NCBI RefSeq assembly: GCF_011745365.1
Contig: NW_024468910.1
Location: forward strand, 4,244,068 to 4,308,067
DNA from: Cryphonectria parasitica EP155
Lineage: Eukaryota; Ascomycota; Sordariomycetes; Diaporthales; Cryphonectriaceae
Length of the DNA stretch: 64,000 bases
Direction of reading: 5' to 3'
Shown: one piece after another, positions 34,401 to 45,743 of the stretch
Position numbering within the stretch: position 1 is the stretch's first letter
Layout of the letters: every line of letters begins with the position of its first letter
The notes under the pieces: model-generated
Told to the model about the DNA's origin: nothing
The model's database searches: none
The model's input: only the letters and a program-made list of their open reading frames with translations
Program-made: the position numbers and the translations under genes

Positions 34401-36145
34401 CAGCCACCAAAGATACACCTCACTCCCCAGGAACTGCTCAAATATGAGTCCGGTCTCGTCATCTTCAAGCTCATGGACGCAGAGCTTCCACAGAGCAATT
34501 CCCGTGTCGAAGTCTTTGTTGACGACATGGCGTTCCCATCTTACGTGTCCTCAACCGCCAAGTCAAAGACGTACACATTTGATGAGATGGGCGACTGTAT
34601 GATCCGAGAGCTAGAGTTCTCAAAATTGACCATCAAGATCAAAGAGAAGGGCGGCAAGCCCGGGGAGGATGATAGGGGTGACCACACTCTGGCCCAGCTC
34701 ACAGGCAACACTCTGGACACACTCAAGCAATGTCTCGTAAGTCTTGCACCTCCAGTGTTGCTTTTTCATAAAACTAATTTCTCCTTTGCTAGAATAACCC
34801 TACTACTCTCAAGATGAAGGGAGAGGATGGCAAAGTCAGTGCCGTCAAGGTCAGCCTCAAGTACATCCCTATCAACATGAAGCTTGATCCCAGCGAGAGC
34901 ATCAACAACATGGGCAATCTGAGAGTGGATGTGCTGGACGCTACGGACCTGCCTTCGGCTGATTCCAACGGCAAGAGTGACCCTTACTGCAAATTTGAAC
35001 TGAACGGGCAGGACGTGTTCAAGACAAAGGTGCAGAAGAAGACGCTCCACCCAGCTTGGAATGAATTCTTCGAGGTCCCTGTCCCTTCTCGGACCGCGGC
35101 CAAATTCAGCGTCAAGGTCATGGACTGGGATTTTGCCGACAAGCCAGACTTCCTGGGCGGTGCTGATATCAACCTTGAGCAATTGGAACCGTTCAAGGCA
35201 CAAGAGGTCAATCTTATACTGGATGGGAAATCAGGTAACCTGAGGCTGCGGCTCCTGTTCCGTCCAGACTATGTGACGAGGCATAGGCAAGGCACGTCGA
35301 CTTTCTCGGGCACCTTTGCTGCACCAGGCAGGATTGTTACTGGCGTTGCAGGTGCCCCCATCAAAGGTGCCACGGGGATCGCGCACGGGGTGGGCAAAGG
35401 TGCATCGTTCATCAAGCGTGGCTTCACCGGCAGAAAGAAGGATGATGATTCTATACCAGAATCACCAGCCGGTGGTCTCGCGGAATCTCCTATTGTTATC
35501 AATGGCGCCGATTCCACCCCCGGCGGTGGCCTCAAGCGGTCGAACCTGGGCATCTCGGATGCCGACATGTCACCAGATGCTTCTCCCAAGCTAGCGCTGG
35601 GTGCTACGAACGGGCACTCCCGAACTAAGAGCTTTGGCGCTGCCTCCGCGAACAGTGGCATTATCCCCGGCGCTGGTGCCGGCACAGCGACATTTACCAT
35701 CGTTTCAGCCTCTGGCTTCCCGCCATCCTCGGATGTGTATATTGTTGTGCAGCAGAAAGCGCCGAAGAGTAAGACCGTCGGCAAGACGAAGCACCACAAG
35801 GCCTCTGACGGCGTTTTCAGATTCGGGGAGACCTTCAAGTGTGTGTGCACCCCGGAAGCGTCTTTCGCGCTCCAGGCCAAGGAGAACCACACCTTTAAAG
35901 GCGATGAGGACCTTGGTGAGCACTTCTTGCCTATTGGCAACGACGAAGAAAAGGAATACCCGGTTGGCGACGGCAGCGTACTGGTGAGGTCCACGTTCGT
36001 TGAGTCGGAGGCGGCCAATGGTGGCGGCAGTCTTGCCCCCACCAGCCCTGCGAGACCCTTCTCCCGGAAGAGCTTCAAGAACAAGAGGGACAGCCGAAGC
36101 GTGAGCAGGGCCAGTATGAGCCGCGACTCTACACCGAACCCTTAG
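31419..36145 (+). CDS. Tricalbin: ER-plasma membrane tether with SMP and C2 domains
   Basis: Exons 31419-31610, 31691-31994, 32062-34736 and 34793-36145 give 1507 aa. Tricalbins (extended-synaptotagmin family) anchor in cortical ER and bridge to the plasma membrane, moving lipids through the SMP barrel. A membrane hairpin is at about 168-205 (NAAVIAFACISSWFVAVLGG). The SMP domain is at about 235-442 (SFLVKFWPIYQPVLAATI; FGFDINFIPGLESFILEQI). C2 domains start near 449 (FSGNPDPYAVVTL), 594 (SLVGQLNPYAHLLLNG), 732 (METMGKSDPYVRV-type, actually FETMGKSDPYVRVSLSG), 954 (degenerate) and 1099 (DSNGKSDPYCKFELNG). The C2 near 1099 keeps Ca-loop aspartates. The basic, Ser-rich tail (FSRKSFKNKRDSRSVSRAS) may bind acidic lipids. 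Introns are 80, 67 and 56 bp, all with GT-AG ends. Confidence 0.96.
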
Positions 36146-37241
36146 GGAGGGTCCCTGAAGGGCATGTTTTCCAGGGAGTCACTGAGAATGTCGCCCGGCT
36201 CGCGGAGCCCGGAGTAAGAGGAGAGCTCCCAAATGTTTTCCGAGTAGCGACTGTTTTGCCATCATTCGGCCTTCAGGCGCCTTTCTTTCCTCTACTCTTC
36301 TTTCAACGTTAATCATACTATTCCCAGTGTGTCTTTCACGATTCCTATTCTGCCCGGTGTCAGGTCTTGGTATGGGTTGCGAGGCAAAAACTTAAGCTTG
36401 TTCCACACTTGGTAATTGAGATGGATGGACAGGCCTGGAACCAGAGCGCGGTAATACCCAAGTCTGCCTTGGAGACTTGGCAATCATGATCCCTATTGAT
36501 GATTTCTTTTCTTGTTTTTTCCCCCGTCTCTTTGTTATCGATGGCATACCATTAGCACGATTGTCCAATACCTACGAATGATATATCATTATCACACCAA
36601 CATGTCAAGGACTACCGCGATAATGCATTATGTTCATGTTGACCAGGGAGGTGAATTGTGGTGGGCTCCCAGCCAGGCGAGAACCCCCGCTCTGCTCTGC
36701 TTGGGAATTGTTTCCCAGCCTCGTTTGGAGAAATGTTTGTCCATATCCAGATGATATCGAACAATCCACAAAGTAAGGAAAGATACTACGTGTTCGGGCA
36801 CATGTTTTGAAGCGAGTATGATTTTCGTATCGTTCATATGGGAGAAATTGCTCACATTTGACTAGCTCCAGCTCATCATGGTCATGATTCTCGTCAACAA
36901 TGAAGAAAATAATCCTCGACTTGAAAAAAGACGAGTGGTTATTGACGCAAGAAATCCCAGAGACAGGAATACAGAACAAAGCAACTCAATATGAAATCAT
37001 AGAAGACAAACTGACAAGTAACCTTTAGACTAAGAGATCAAAGAACAAGAAGGAATTCGTAAAATCGTCATCCGTCAGGTCCGCCCGTTCAGAGACAATC
37101 ATAACAACACTCGAACATAGATTGCGCAGACAGAGAGAGAGAGAGAGAGACAAAAGGCAGAAGAGGAAGGAAAGAGAAAGAAAAGAAGAAAGAAAGAAGA
37201 AAAAATGCCCAACAATTCAAAAAGACATATTCTGGTGATCC
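36146..37241. other. Convergent spacer
   Basis: 3' flanks of the tricalbin (+) and C2H2 (-) genes. A (GA)n microsatellite at about 37132-37150 is followed by purine-rich sequence to 37205. No gene seen. Confidence 0.55.
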
Positions 37242-37767
37242 TCATTTGCCCTCCTTGACACATCCTCCATTAAACTTTTTAATGTGTCTTTGGACATTGT
37301 CCGGCCTGTCTGCAGTATATCCACAGTCCTCACACACTATATTGTTGATAGGAGACAAACCAGCCAGTTCGGGATGCTTCGCTGCCCACGAAGCATGGTT
37401 AGACCGTATATGGCGGTCCAATTCTTTTTTCTGTGCATATTTCTTGTTGCAAGCATCATGGGGACAAGGTCGATGAGGATTGTGGTTTCGGTAATGCCTA
37501 CTGAAAGAAGAAAAAAATTACGTATGTGTAAGCTTGCCGCTTGGTAAAAGGAAAGGAAGAAGACACTTACGTCAACTTATCTTGCGAGGCCACGGACTTG
37601 CCACACCTATCGCAGATATAGCTGTTACCACTAGGGACTGTCGAGGGGGCCGGCTGGCCTGTTGTCAAGGAGTGGCTTGTGTATGGATTGCCTGGCATCT
37701 GGCTATCGTATGCGTGCTGTTGGGGAGGAATCGAATTCATCTCAAGAGGAAATTGCAAGGAATTCTG

Positions 37768-37799
<32 letters not shown>

Positions 37800-38328
37800 A
37801 GGAAAGAGCTATGTCGTAATCAATACCCGTGTTCAGATCTGCGTTGTCGTACGGGGGAGAGATGTTGTTCGTATAAGTGAAATCATGCCCAGAAAAAGTG
37901 GTGGGGCCGCCGCCAAAGCTATCATTCAGGTCTGGGAGTTCCGGCACTCATGCGCCCGATACTGGGCCACCAGAACTTGCGTAGGATGCAGTGTTCACGT
38001 GCCCGAAAATTCCCAGCGAGAAGTCAGCTTCAACGGACAGCGCGCCAGGGTTGATTCCGGCGTCCAATGCCAAAGGAATTCCAGCGTTGCCACCAGCAGG
38101 CCCCCAGACGTTGCTGCCCTGGTCTACACCACCACCAATACCAGGGTCGAACGTGCCAGCAGCAGCGTCCAGGGCTTCAGGGAAGAATGATGGTGCACTG
38201 GCCTCGAGGATTTCACCTGGCCGAGGTGATCCGATGGACCCGCCTAGCATCGGATCGTTGCTGTGCTGCACAAGGTGTCTTCTTCGGGACATGCTTGGTG
38301 CTGCCCAGGTGGATTTTTTCTCTTTCAT
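37242..38328 (-). CDS. C2H2 zinc-finger protein with an in-frame TGA (possible pseudogene or missed intron)
   Basis: Exons 38328-37571 and 37500-37242 (70 bp intron, GTAAGT donor, phase 2) form a 338-codon frame with one stop, TGA at 37950-37948 (codon 127). The zinc fingers lie after it: C239/C242/H255/H259 (ICDRCGKSVASQDKLTRHYR), C265/C270/H283/H288 (CPHDACNKKYAQKKELDRH), and a C2HC finger C309/C312/H325/C333 near the end. Before the stop the frame reads as coding (NDPMLGGSIGSPRPGEIL); after it, too (VPELPDLNDSFGGGP). An alanine run from a GCA/CAG repeat is at about 178-187. Met1 or Met13 (MSRRRHLVQH) could be the start. A C-to-T change of CGA would make this stop; no frame-preserving intron with a good donor removes it, though a weak one cannot be excluded. 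Probable nuclear regulator. Confidence 0.65.
37768..37799. repeat. (CTG)n / (CAG)n trinucleotide run in C2H2 gene
   Basis: About ten uninterrupted CTG units on the + strand, read as GCA (alanine) codons in the minus-strand C2H2 gene. Confidence 0.9.
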
Positions 38329-39917
38329 GCGTCTCTATCCTGGTTTGTGGCTATCAAATTGGGTGTCAGAGTCACACCGTATTTTGTGTGTGTGTGTGTA
38401 TAGGTGTGAGAGGCCGTCTTGACGCCGATGGAGACCACCATCTATGTATGTAAAGCATCTGGGGAAAGGAAAGGAGGAAGGGCGGGGCATTGTGGACGCC
38501 GTTGACTCATCATAATACGTACCTCTCAGTCTCACGAGACCTCTACTTGAAAGTCGACAGCAAGTATAACTCTGTGGCTTGCTTTGGGAAGAAGTACCCT
38601 TGATGGTTGTCTCAATAAATGATTATGTTCCTCTCATGAAGTTTGATTCATTGCGTGGAGGCATGAACAACAGTGATTAGAATCAGAGGGGGTTACATAC
38701 TTGCGCACTTCTTGTGACTACTACAAATTGCTGTTGCCTTCCCATAACCAAGAGAACAAGCTGAACGATTCGGTCAGGTGGGACACAGACTATTTTATTA
38801 TCATCATAGGGAGAGCGAGCACAGGAGAGGACGTGAGCGACCCAAACTTTTCAAGGCTTCAAGGTTGAGGTAGAAGGGACGTCGATTCTAGCAGGTTCAC
38901 TGGCGCTGTAGGCTACACCGCTTGTCAAAAGTGCTTCTCTCGTTCAAGGTACTCATCCTGAGAGAAGAAGTAGAAGAAGAAGGAAAAATAAGATGGTGAC
39001 ACCATCTCATGTATCTGTGTGAGGCCGACGAGAGTGTGACATGCTCAATGCGCGTGAGACATGACCACATCTGTACCCGCACAGCCTCAAGCAACGGTCA
39101 GACCACATAAGTGACATATTAAGTACTTGAGTACATACACGGAAAAGAAGAAGAAGAAGAAGAAGAAGAAGAAAAAGGAGGCTCCTCACAACCCGCATGG
39201 TCCATTCGGCCATCTCATTGGACATTGGTTTCAGTCTAAACGATGGAGCCGCGAAGTAATTCAGGCAAGAGAAAGAGGAGGGCCTCCTGCATGGCCTGGG
39301 TGGTCTACTCGCATATGGGTTATATATACACACACACTTTTTACATTTCCTGGAGAAATGGATAATTGTTGTCCATGGACAAGACAACCACTAATGCGCA
39401 ACTGACCACGTCGTGCGCGGCCAGCTCACAGATGACACCCAGTCCAAATCCTAGCTCGGTCGGCCTCAGACAGGACGCCTTGCGGTTGGTTGGACGTGCA
39501 GGAAGCAGCTGTCGCTTCCATTGGCTGCTGGACGGATTGGTGGAGAGAGGGGGGCCCCGGGGAGGGGGGGTGGCTTGGACGGGAAATGCAGTTCTGATGC
39601 AGGCTGAGAGACAGAAAGAGAGAGAAATACGAACAAGCGATGTTGGTGACAAGGAATAGAGCGAGTAAATAAACCCTGCGTTTTTACACATTCAACACAA
39701 TGAAAATTGAAGGGGATGAAAAAAAACTCCAATACTTACCAATTAAGGGTACTGGGCTGCCTTGTGTTCTATTGCTCAAGTGTCTTTCTTGACTTGCATT
39801 CAAGAGTAAGAAAGTTGGATAGTATCGCTGTTCATTTTCCTCAACCATCATCAATTGAATTGCTACCTATCTTCTTCAACAAGTGCTTCTTGCACAATAT
39901 AATCTTCTACCAGCTCA
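38329..39917. other. Divergent intergenic region
   Basis: Promoter side of the C2H2 gene (-) and the deaminase-family gene (+). (GT)n near 38384-38400, (AAG)n at 39144-39172, and AGTACTTGAGTAC near 39123-39135 are seen. A 78-codon ORF at 39707-39943 shows no features; an acceptor-like TTCTACCAG at 39904-39912 suggests the deaminase transcript could have a 5' UTR intron. Confidence 0.45.
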
Positions 39918-41701
39918 ATGTCAGAAGATATGTCGCGTACTGAAAGTAATGGTAAGAAATTAATGACTGCCCATGCTTGAAGTGGAAGAAGGAGAGAGAA
40001 AGAGAAAACAAACTTGGTTGTAATTATGGCGACTGACCCTCGAAACCCATTCAGACTCATCACCCCCTCCTAGGGAGCTCGTAGAGCTCAGGGCCAAAGT
40101 CCGCACCCGGTTCTACGAGCCCCTCGTCCTCCTCCTGGCAGCCACGCAGGCATGCATGCACAACCTCGCCCCCAGGGTACCGGAGCCCGTCCCGGACAGG
40201 TTCCACCGCACCACGGAGCAGCTCTTTCACGACTTCATGAACAAGCTGGCCCAGATCTGCGACAACAAGCCCGGGGGCTCGACCGTCACCTCGGTGGTGG
40301 CCCTCAGCTTCCCCGAGCACGTGCAGTACCGGCTCGCGTCGAACCAGCGCAAGCCGGAGGAGCTGACGAGCCTGCGGGGATACCTGATGGACGTGATCCA
40401 GACGCTGCAGGAGTGGACCGAGGAGACTGCCAAGCATGACAAGATCAGGGTGCTGCGCAAGGTCGTCGCGTTCAACAGGGCGAGGTTGCAGGTCTATGTC
40501 AAGTCCGTGGAGGAGAACTCGGCGAAATGCCTCGAGACGCCGGACCTGAATGATGTGATCGTCAAGAAGCTCAACGAGCTGCACAAGCTGTCGTCGGCTG
40601 CCAACAACAAAGAGCTCGACGAAGATACTTGTAAGTCGTTTGCATTGCTATATCTCCTTTTTCTGTTCCTTCTTTCTTCTGAAAACAAGAAGAAGAAGAG
40701 AAAAAGAAAAGAAAGAAAGAAAGAAAAAAAAACTAGGAAAGGCGGTTGATTCACTTCATACCTTTGTCAAGTTAACGAAACAAATTACACGATTAATAGT
40801 CTTCCGGCACTCCTTCCTCCTGATGCATTCCATCAAGGAGCTCTCCAGGGCCAGCGCCTACAGATTCTTCCGCGACAAGGCCAACGCCAGCCAGGCCAGC
40901 GAGGTGTCGCCCTGGGCAGAACTCCGCCACGCGGCCGGGCGGCTGCTGTCGTACCTCGAAGGCGTCCACACCCTCGTGGACGCCCGCTCGGTCGCAGGCT
41001 GGGAGCGGCTCTTCTACGACTTCCAGGTCGTGTGCCTGCCCTCGTCGCGGCCCGCGCCCAACCCGATCATGCGCAGCCGCAAGAACGCCACGGCCGCTGA
41101 GATCATCGGGCGCATGTCGTCCGCCCTGGGCGCGGCCGGCCTGGCGTCGTCCCTCAGCGGCGCCGAGGAGCTGCAGCAGTTCCAGCTGGACGCCAACATC
41201 CGCGCGCAGACCAGCAAGGACTCGTTCAAGCCCATCGTGCACGCCGAGATCCTGGTCCACGAGTCCATCGTCAACGACCCGGAGGTGCGCGACCTGCACT
41301 CGTCCCGGTTCTTTGAAGGATACAGGTACATCGGCACCAGCAAGCCGACGTGTCGGCTGTGTGATTATTACTTTCGCGCCGTGAGCGACGGGTTCCAGGT
41401 CCGGCAGACGCATCGGAACCTGTATGTCAACTGGCGCGTGCCGGATGTCTACACGGACCAGGCCATGTTTGGGGAGAGGGAGGCGTTCAAGAGGCGCGAG
41501 GATATTCTGAACCACATGGTTGAGTTCGTCAGGAAGGATGCCCAACGCACACTGTCTGACAAGGTGCCGGAGACCAAGAGGCATGACTCAAATACAAGTG
41601 GCACGTATAAGCGCACATTCAGTGTGGGGTATAGCAGCAGGGTCGAGAGAGATGTCGATGATGTTGTGTCGAGCATGAGTACTCTTGGATTCGATGATTA
41701 A
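39918..41701 (+). CDS. OTT_1508-like deaminase-family protein
   Basis: Exons 39918-39951, 40055-40630 and 40800-41701 sum to 503 aa. Introns are 103 bp (GTAAGA donor) and 169 bp (GTAAGT donor); junctions give ESNDSSPPPRELVELRA and ELDEDTFFRHSFLLMHS. The N-terminal half is helical. The C-terminal part carries the deaminase-superfamily zinc signature: His351-Ala-Glu353 (IVHAEILVH) and Cys388-x2-Cys391 (KPTCRLCDYYF), spaced about 35 residues apart. This matches my knowledge of the OTT_1508-like deaminase family, related to bacterial toxin deaminases and expanded in fungi with unknown substrate. Catalytic residues look intact. No signal peptide or TM segment is seen. The short first exon is the weakest part; the start could lie further upstream. 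Function unknown; nucleic-acid or nucleotide deamination is inference. Confidence 0.82.
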
Positions 41702-42075
41702 AAGGTGAAATGATATAACGACAGGTTCTCTCCTGATTTGTGCATTATTAGGATATTTGTTTTATGTACTTTGTAGTAATGTGTAAGTGTGTCTTGCTCT
41801 GAAACACTGGATGCAGACCACTCTTTCGCAAGGCCTTGTGGTATCGCGTCTATAAAAAAATCCTGTCCTCAACGCCGTCCATGCAAAGACCACTCTATGT
41901 CGTATCAGCTGACCCCTTGCCTGCTGTATCGCTAGTACAATTCGTTTTGTATATACATGCGAGATCGTTCCATCGTACAAATTTTGACCACGTCGTTCGG
42001 TCGTGTGTATCTTTTTCGCCTCCCCATGAGGCTTCTTGAAGTCCTTTGTTGCAAAGGAGGAGGAAGAGCCATTCA
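41702..42075. other. Convergent spacer
   Basis: 374 bp of 3' flank shared by the deaminase-family gene (+) and the GH16 gene (-). No gene seen. Confidence 0.6.
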
Positions 42076-43293
42076 TCACCAGCGGCCAAACAGTGCCGTG
42101 AGGATGAGGAAGCTGAGGGGGCCGCATAAAAGTGCGGTGTGTGGAGCGCCTGCATTCGTTATTAGCTCATTGTCTTTCCTTCCCATTCTCTTCATCCTTC
42201 TAACACGTACTTATGGTAGTTGCTCCTCCATTCGGCACAATCTTGCCCTCCGAGGTCATGTGCCAGCCGCTGGGGATCGACGACACCTCTATGGTGGAGG
42301 TGGCGGTGGCCCCAGCGATACCGCTGGCGGGGAAGTCCGAGGTGCCCGTGGAGGAGGCACCGCTGATGCTGGTGACGGTGGCGGCGTCGTCGGCATTGGC
42401 GTTGATCTCACCACCGACGCTCTCGATGCTCTGCCAGAGGCCCGACTCGTTGCCGTACTTGTACTCGGTTCCCGTGGAGTAGTCGGTGACGACCAGGCTC
42501 TGCACGACCATGGAGAAGGGCCCGTCCGAGTAGTCGGTCTCGCCGCCGGCCCACGAGATGGTGCCCTCTGCGTTGCTGGGGTCGCCGCCGGCCCACACGC
42601 CGACCTTGAGCTGCATGGGGGTCTGCGGGTAGTAGCCGTCGGCGTCGGCGTACTCGAGCAGGCGGACCTGGGAGCCGGCGACGGACCAGATGATGCGGTC
42701 GGCGGTCCAGTCGACGGTGTAGGTGACGAAGTCGGCCTGGTTATCGGGCGTGGTGACGGTGACCTCGGCGTCCGAGGCTCGCTCGCCCTTGCCAAAGTAC
42801 ATGGTCTGCATCTCCTCGTTGGCCACGCCCAGCATCTCCATGTCGATCTCGTCCAGGTCGTCCGACTGCAGGACCACGGAGCTGACGATGCCCGTGCCGT
42901 TGGCGCACTTCATGGTGATCTCCACCTTGCCGAACATGATGTAGAAGACCGAGTTGAGCTGAGGCGCGTCGCCCTCCTCCGTGATGGTCATGGTCACCCC
43001 GTCGGAGCCGTAGGTAGGCGTGCCGCCGCTGGCCGTGAACGAGTTGACCTCGCCCTGCGTAAAGTCCACATCCACCTCCATCCCCAGCGCCTCATCGGGA
43101 TCGCATGCTGCGCACGAGCTCCTAGTCAGTTCTGCCATCCTCCCCAATAACAACAACAAGAAGAAGAAGCTTGTAGCGGCGGTTGCTTACTCGTCTCGGT
43201 GGGATTGCAAGACGTGCTTGTCTGTGCTGCGGAGAGGCTGGCGGCCAGTAGAGCCGTGCTTGCTGCTGCCCATATCGACCTCGAGACCAGCAT
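42076..43293 (-). CDS. GPI-anchored GH16 chitin-glucan transglycosylase (CRH family)
   Basis: Cell-wall enzyme of the Crh1/Utr2 type that links chitin to beta-glucan. Exons 43293-43191, 43107-42211 and 42149-42076 give 357 aa (introns 83 and 61 bp; GTAAGC and GTACGT donors). The start gives a signal peptide (SRSIWAAASTALLAASLSAA). The GH16 catalytic motif DEIDME is at residues 120-125, with Glu121 the nucleophile and Glu125 the acid/base. Other family blocks are ASDAEVTVTTPDNQADF, HTYTVDWT-like FVTYTVDWTADRIIWSV and GVWAGGDPSNAEGTISWAGG. Exon 3, easily missed, adds a hydrophobic GPI-attachment signal (LLCGPLSFLILTALFGRW); without it the frame ends after ATTISTC. No CBM18 chitin-binding module is present. 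A Ser/Thr-rich linker precedes the anchor. Confidence 0.94.
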
Positions 43294-45002
43294 CTCTGCA
43301 CTTGATCAGTTACTGCAAGGCAGGAAACTTCTTGTGTGTCGCACGCAATGGATCTCTTTTCTCTCTTCCTCCACGCCGCAAGGTTTCTCTGTATGGTATG
43401 GTTATGGTTGGTTCAGCAGGCGATGTCCTTGCCGTTCAGATAGCTTCAGTTCTTCCTATACCAAGTAGACAAGGGAGGAAAGGAAAAAAGAGAAAGAAAG
43501 AAAAAAAAACTTTGTGATTGTTACACCAGTTCAACGGTTCGTGGCGCACAAGGTGGTTGCAGGTGTACAATATATCTGGCGTGGCCCTGGCACACGACTA
43601 CTTTTATGCAGGGTTTCGCGGTCCAGAACAACGGATCCTCCCAGCCTCACAGAATCGATTCTTTTTAGAAAGCAGCGTCATCATAACATAGCCGAAACCC
43701 GATAGTACTACCATAGGATCATCCGCATGTGGGTACAGCAACAGTGCCGTGGGTTGCAATGCAGGGTCGTCCATCTTTGTTGTGTCTTCAGGAGGAGGAA
43801 AAAAGATGGTGGTTGGGGTTGAGGCTGGGCACACGCGCCCACTGACCGGGGGTTGCCCCATTTCCCCCTTAACCCTCCTAACAGATCTACTGTCATCCTT
43901 CTAGTAGCTGTGTTAGTGTACCCACTGCACCAAGTGGTCCGCACTTATTCAGTGGGGGCCTCCCTCTGACGTCTCTCCAGCGAACACGCAACTATTCAAC
44001 GTCGACCCAGAATCAAAACAAACTCTGGCCCCAGCTTCCCACTTTCATCGACAGCTCCAAACAGGAATGACATATGACAAACCTGTGCTGATGGTGGTGA
44101 CATCAGAGTTGGTAGCTTCAAAATGACTTTACTTTCAGGGTCTCTTGGTTGGCAGGACGACAGACGATGACAGGGGCAAAGGCCTGGCTGGGGGCTCAGA
44201 TCCATCCTCGCACTTGGAGGCTCACTCACCCGCACTGGATCCATCGTCTGTGGCCCTCTTTTGGCACCCAGAACATCGCGATGTGGGTATCTCGTCAGAC
44301 TTACACCGGCTCCTCCCCGGATATAGATGCCGAGTGGGACGCAGCCTCTGGGACGACAACAACTGACTGATGCTCGGACATCTCTTACAGACCGCCTAAG
44401 TCGGCACAGGAAAGCATGCCGGCATACGACCGCCGTATGGTGCACCTGCAGAGCCTCCTAGTTCTCCTGTTACCCTTTGGTGCAAAGGAACACTTGGATT
44501 ATGTTATTTCAAATCCCATACAAAACACAGGCTCTGTTGATGCAGTACACCTTGTTGTCGCCTCTACCATATCACTCCATTATCAACGTTGGGCTCAAGC
44601 TCTGCCAGTCTTGATGTACCATGGTAATTGCAAATCATGAACGTGTTTGCTGATGGGTCATTGGCGGTACCCAGAAAGCCTTCTGAAACATCTGATTCAA
44701 CCAATGTGCTGGTTCTTCACGTGGGTCAAAGCCTTGTGTCACGTTTTATCTCGGATGCCCGCTGAATCAAGTACATATGCAATTCGAGAACTACTGCAAT
44801 CAAATGTTATCAGCGCATCTCTCTCGGACCAAATCTGTATTTCCACCCATATTCCCCATCCTGAACACGCACTCTTTTGGTATAATTTTGAGCGTATTAA
44901 GAACACGCATGCATAAGCAGAAGGACCATAAGGAGAGTAAGCGTTCCGCTCTTCTGAGGATTGATCCCTCTTGACCTACAGAACCTCAGTCGCAAACAAG
45001 GC
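43294..45002. other. Intergenic region, no supported gene
   Basis: C/T-rich leader of the GH16 gene is at 43300-43510 on its template side. TAGTACTA palindrome at 43703-43710. Remaining ORFs under 150 codons lack recognisable features. Confidence 0.45.
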
Positions 45003-45743
45003 TCAGCCCAGAAACGTAGCCTTTTCATCATATGAGTACTGCTGCTGCTGTTGCTCCTCCGTGTCCCAGGAGGAAGAGACTTCCCCCCTCCCTCCCGCCC
45101 ACCTCATGAGATAATGCCCACATGGGCTAGCGAACATGGCCAGGCAGAGAGCCCACGGCAGATAAGCCAGAACAATCATGTCCATACCAGCCCTCGCGAA
45201 CCCCCCTGCCGTGATACAGGTGAGGATAGTGAAGATGAAATACAACGATTGTTGTGGCGCGTCTTGCTGATGTCGATAGAGGAAGGACGAGACGCAGACG
45301 CCCAGCACGAGGCAGGAGCCCAACATCATTCCTGGAGAGAGCTGCCAGTGGACCAATTCCAGTTGAGCTCCACAGAAGTCATCTCCAGTGGACCCAGGGA
45401 CCGTATGTTGACCGAGATTCATAGTCGAGAGAAGAATGGACCTGGTACCGAATGGGATTAGAAGTACTCCTAGAAGATTTGGTTTCGCCCTTCTCCAAAA
45501 AGAAAGAAAAAAAAGTTCGGAAACACCAGTTGGTTCACAACAAACCGGTTTGAGGCCGTAACGTATAAAGTCGTCACCAAGGAACAACCAATAGCTGGGG
45601 TCAACTCGTTGGCGACTTGGAATTGTCCACAGGAGTACGTGCCGTTCCCAGCTGCAAGGCGGCGGCGACACTTGCTGTATGGAGCCGATGTTGAAGCAGT
45701 ATGCATTGCCGATGGGTAAGAGTAGGGAGCCGTAGAAATACAC
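45003..45743 (-). CDS. Doubtful membrane-protein ORF
   Basis: A 246-codon open frame whose first codon (45743) is GTG, so a true start or upstream exon is missing. The C-terminal third has three hydrophobic segments (MMLGSCLVLGVCVSSFLY; SLYFIFTILTCITAGGF; MDMIVLAYLPWALCLAMF) then a Gln run (EEQQQQQYSYDEK). The N-terminal part is not clearly coding, and an overlapping frame (45470-45706) contains AAGNGTYSCGQFQVANE, so the real gene may use introns I could not place, or be decayed. No family is recognised. Confidence 0.35.
   Translation of the reverse strand: MYFYGSLLLPIGNAYCFNIGSIQQVSPPPCSWERHVLLWTIPSRQRVDPSYWLFLGDDFIRYGLKPVCCEPTGVSELFFLSFWRRAKPNLLGVLLIPFGTRSILLSTMNLGQHTVPGSTGDDFCGAQLELVHWQLSPGMMLGSCLVLGVCVSSFLYRHQQDAPQQSLYFIFTILTCITAGGFARAGMDMIVLAYLPWALCLAMFASPCGHYLMRWAGGRGEVSSSWDTEEQQQQQYSYDEKATFLG

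Noticed and set aside
37948..37950. Removing the C2H2 TGA by a GT-AG intron ending at CTCCCAG (37932)
   Set aside because: The best donor (GTGAAC after GGGCAC) breaks the frame, and frame-preserving donors (GTGGCC, GTTCTG, GTATTG) are weak, so I left the stop in place.
41957..43150. 397-codon + strand ORF
   Set aside because: Antisense to the GH16 gene with a low-complexity Gly/Asp/Val pattern; the minus strand carries the DEIDME motif.
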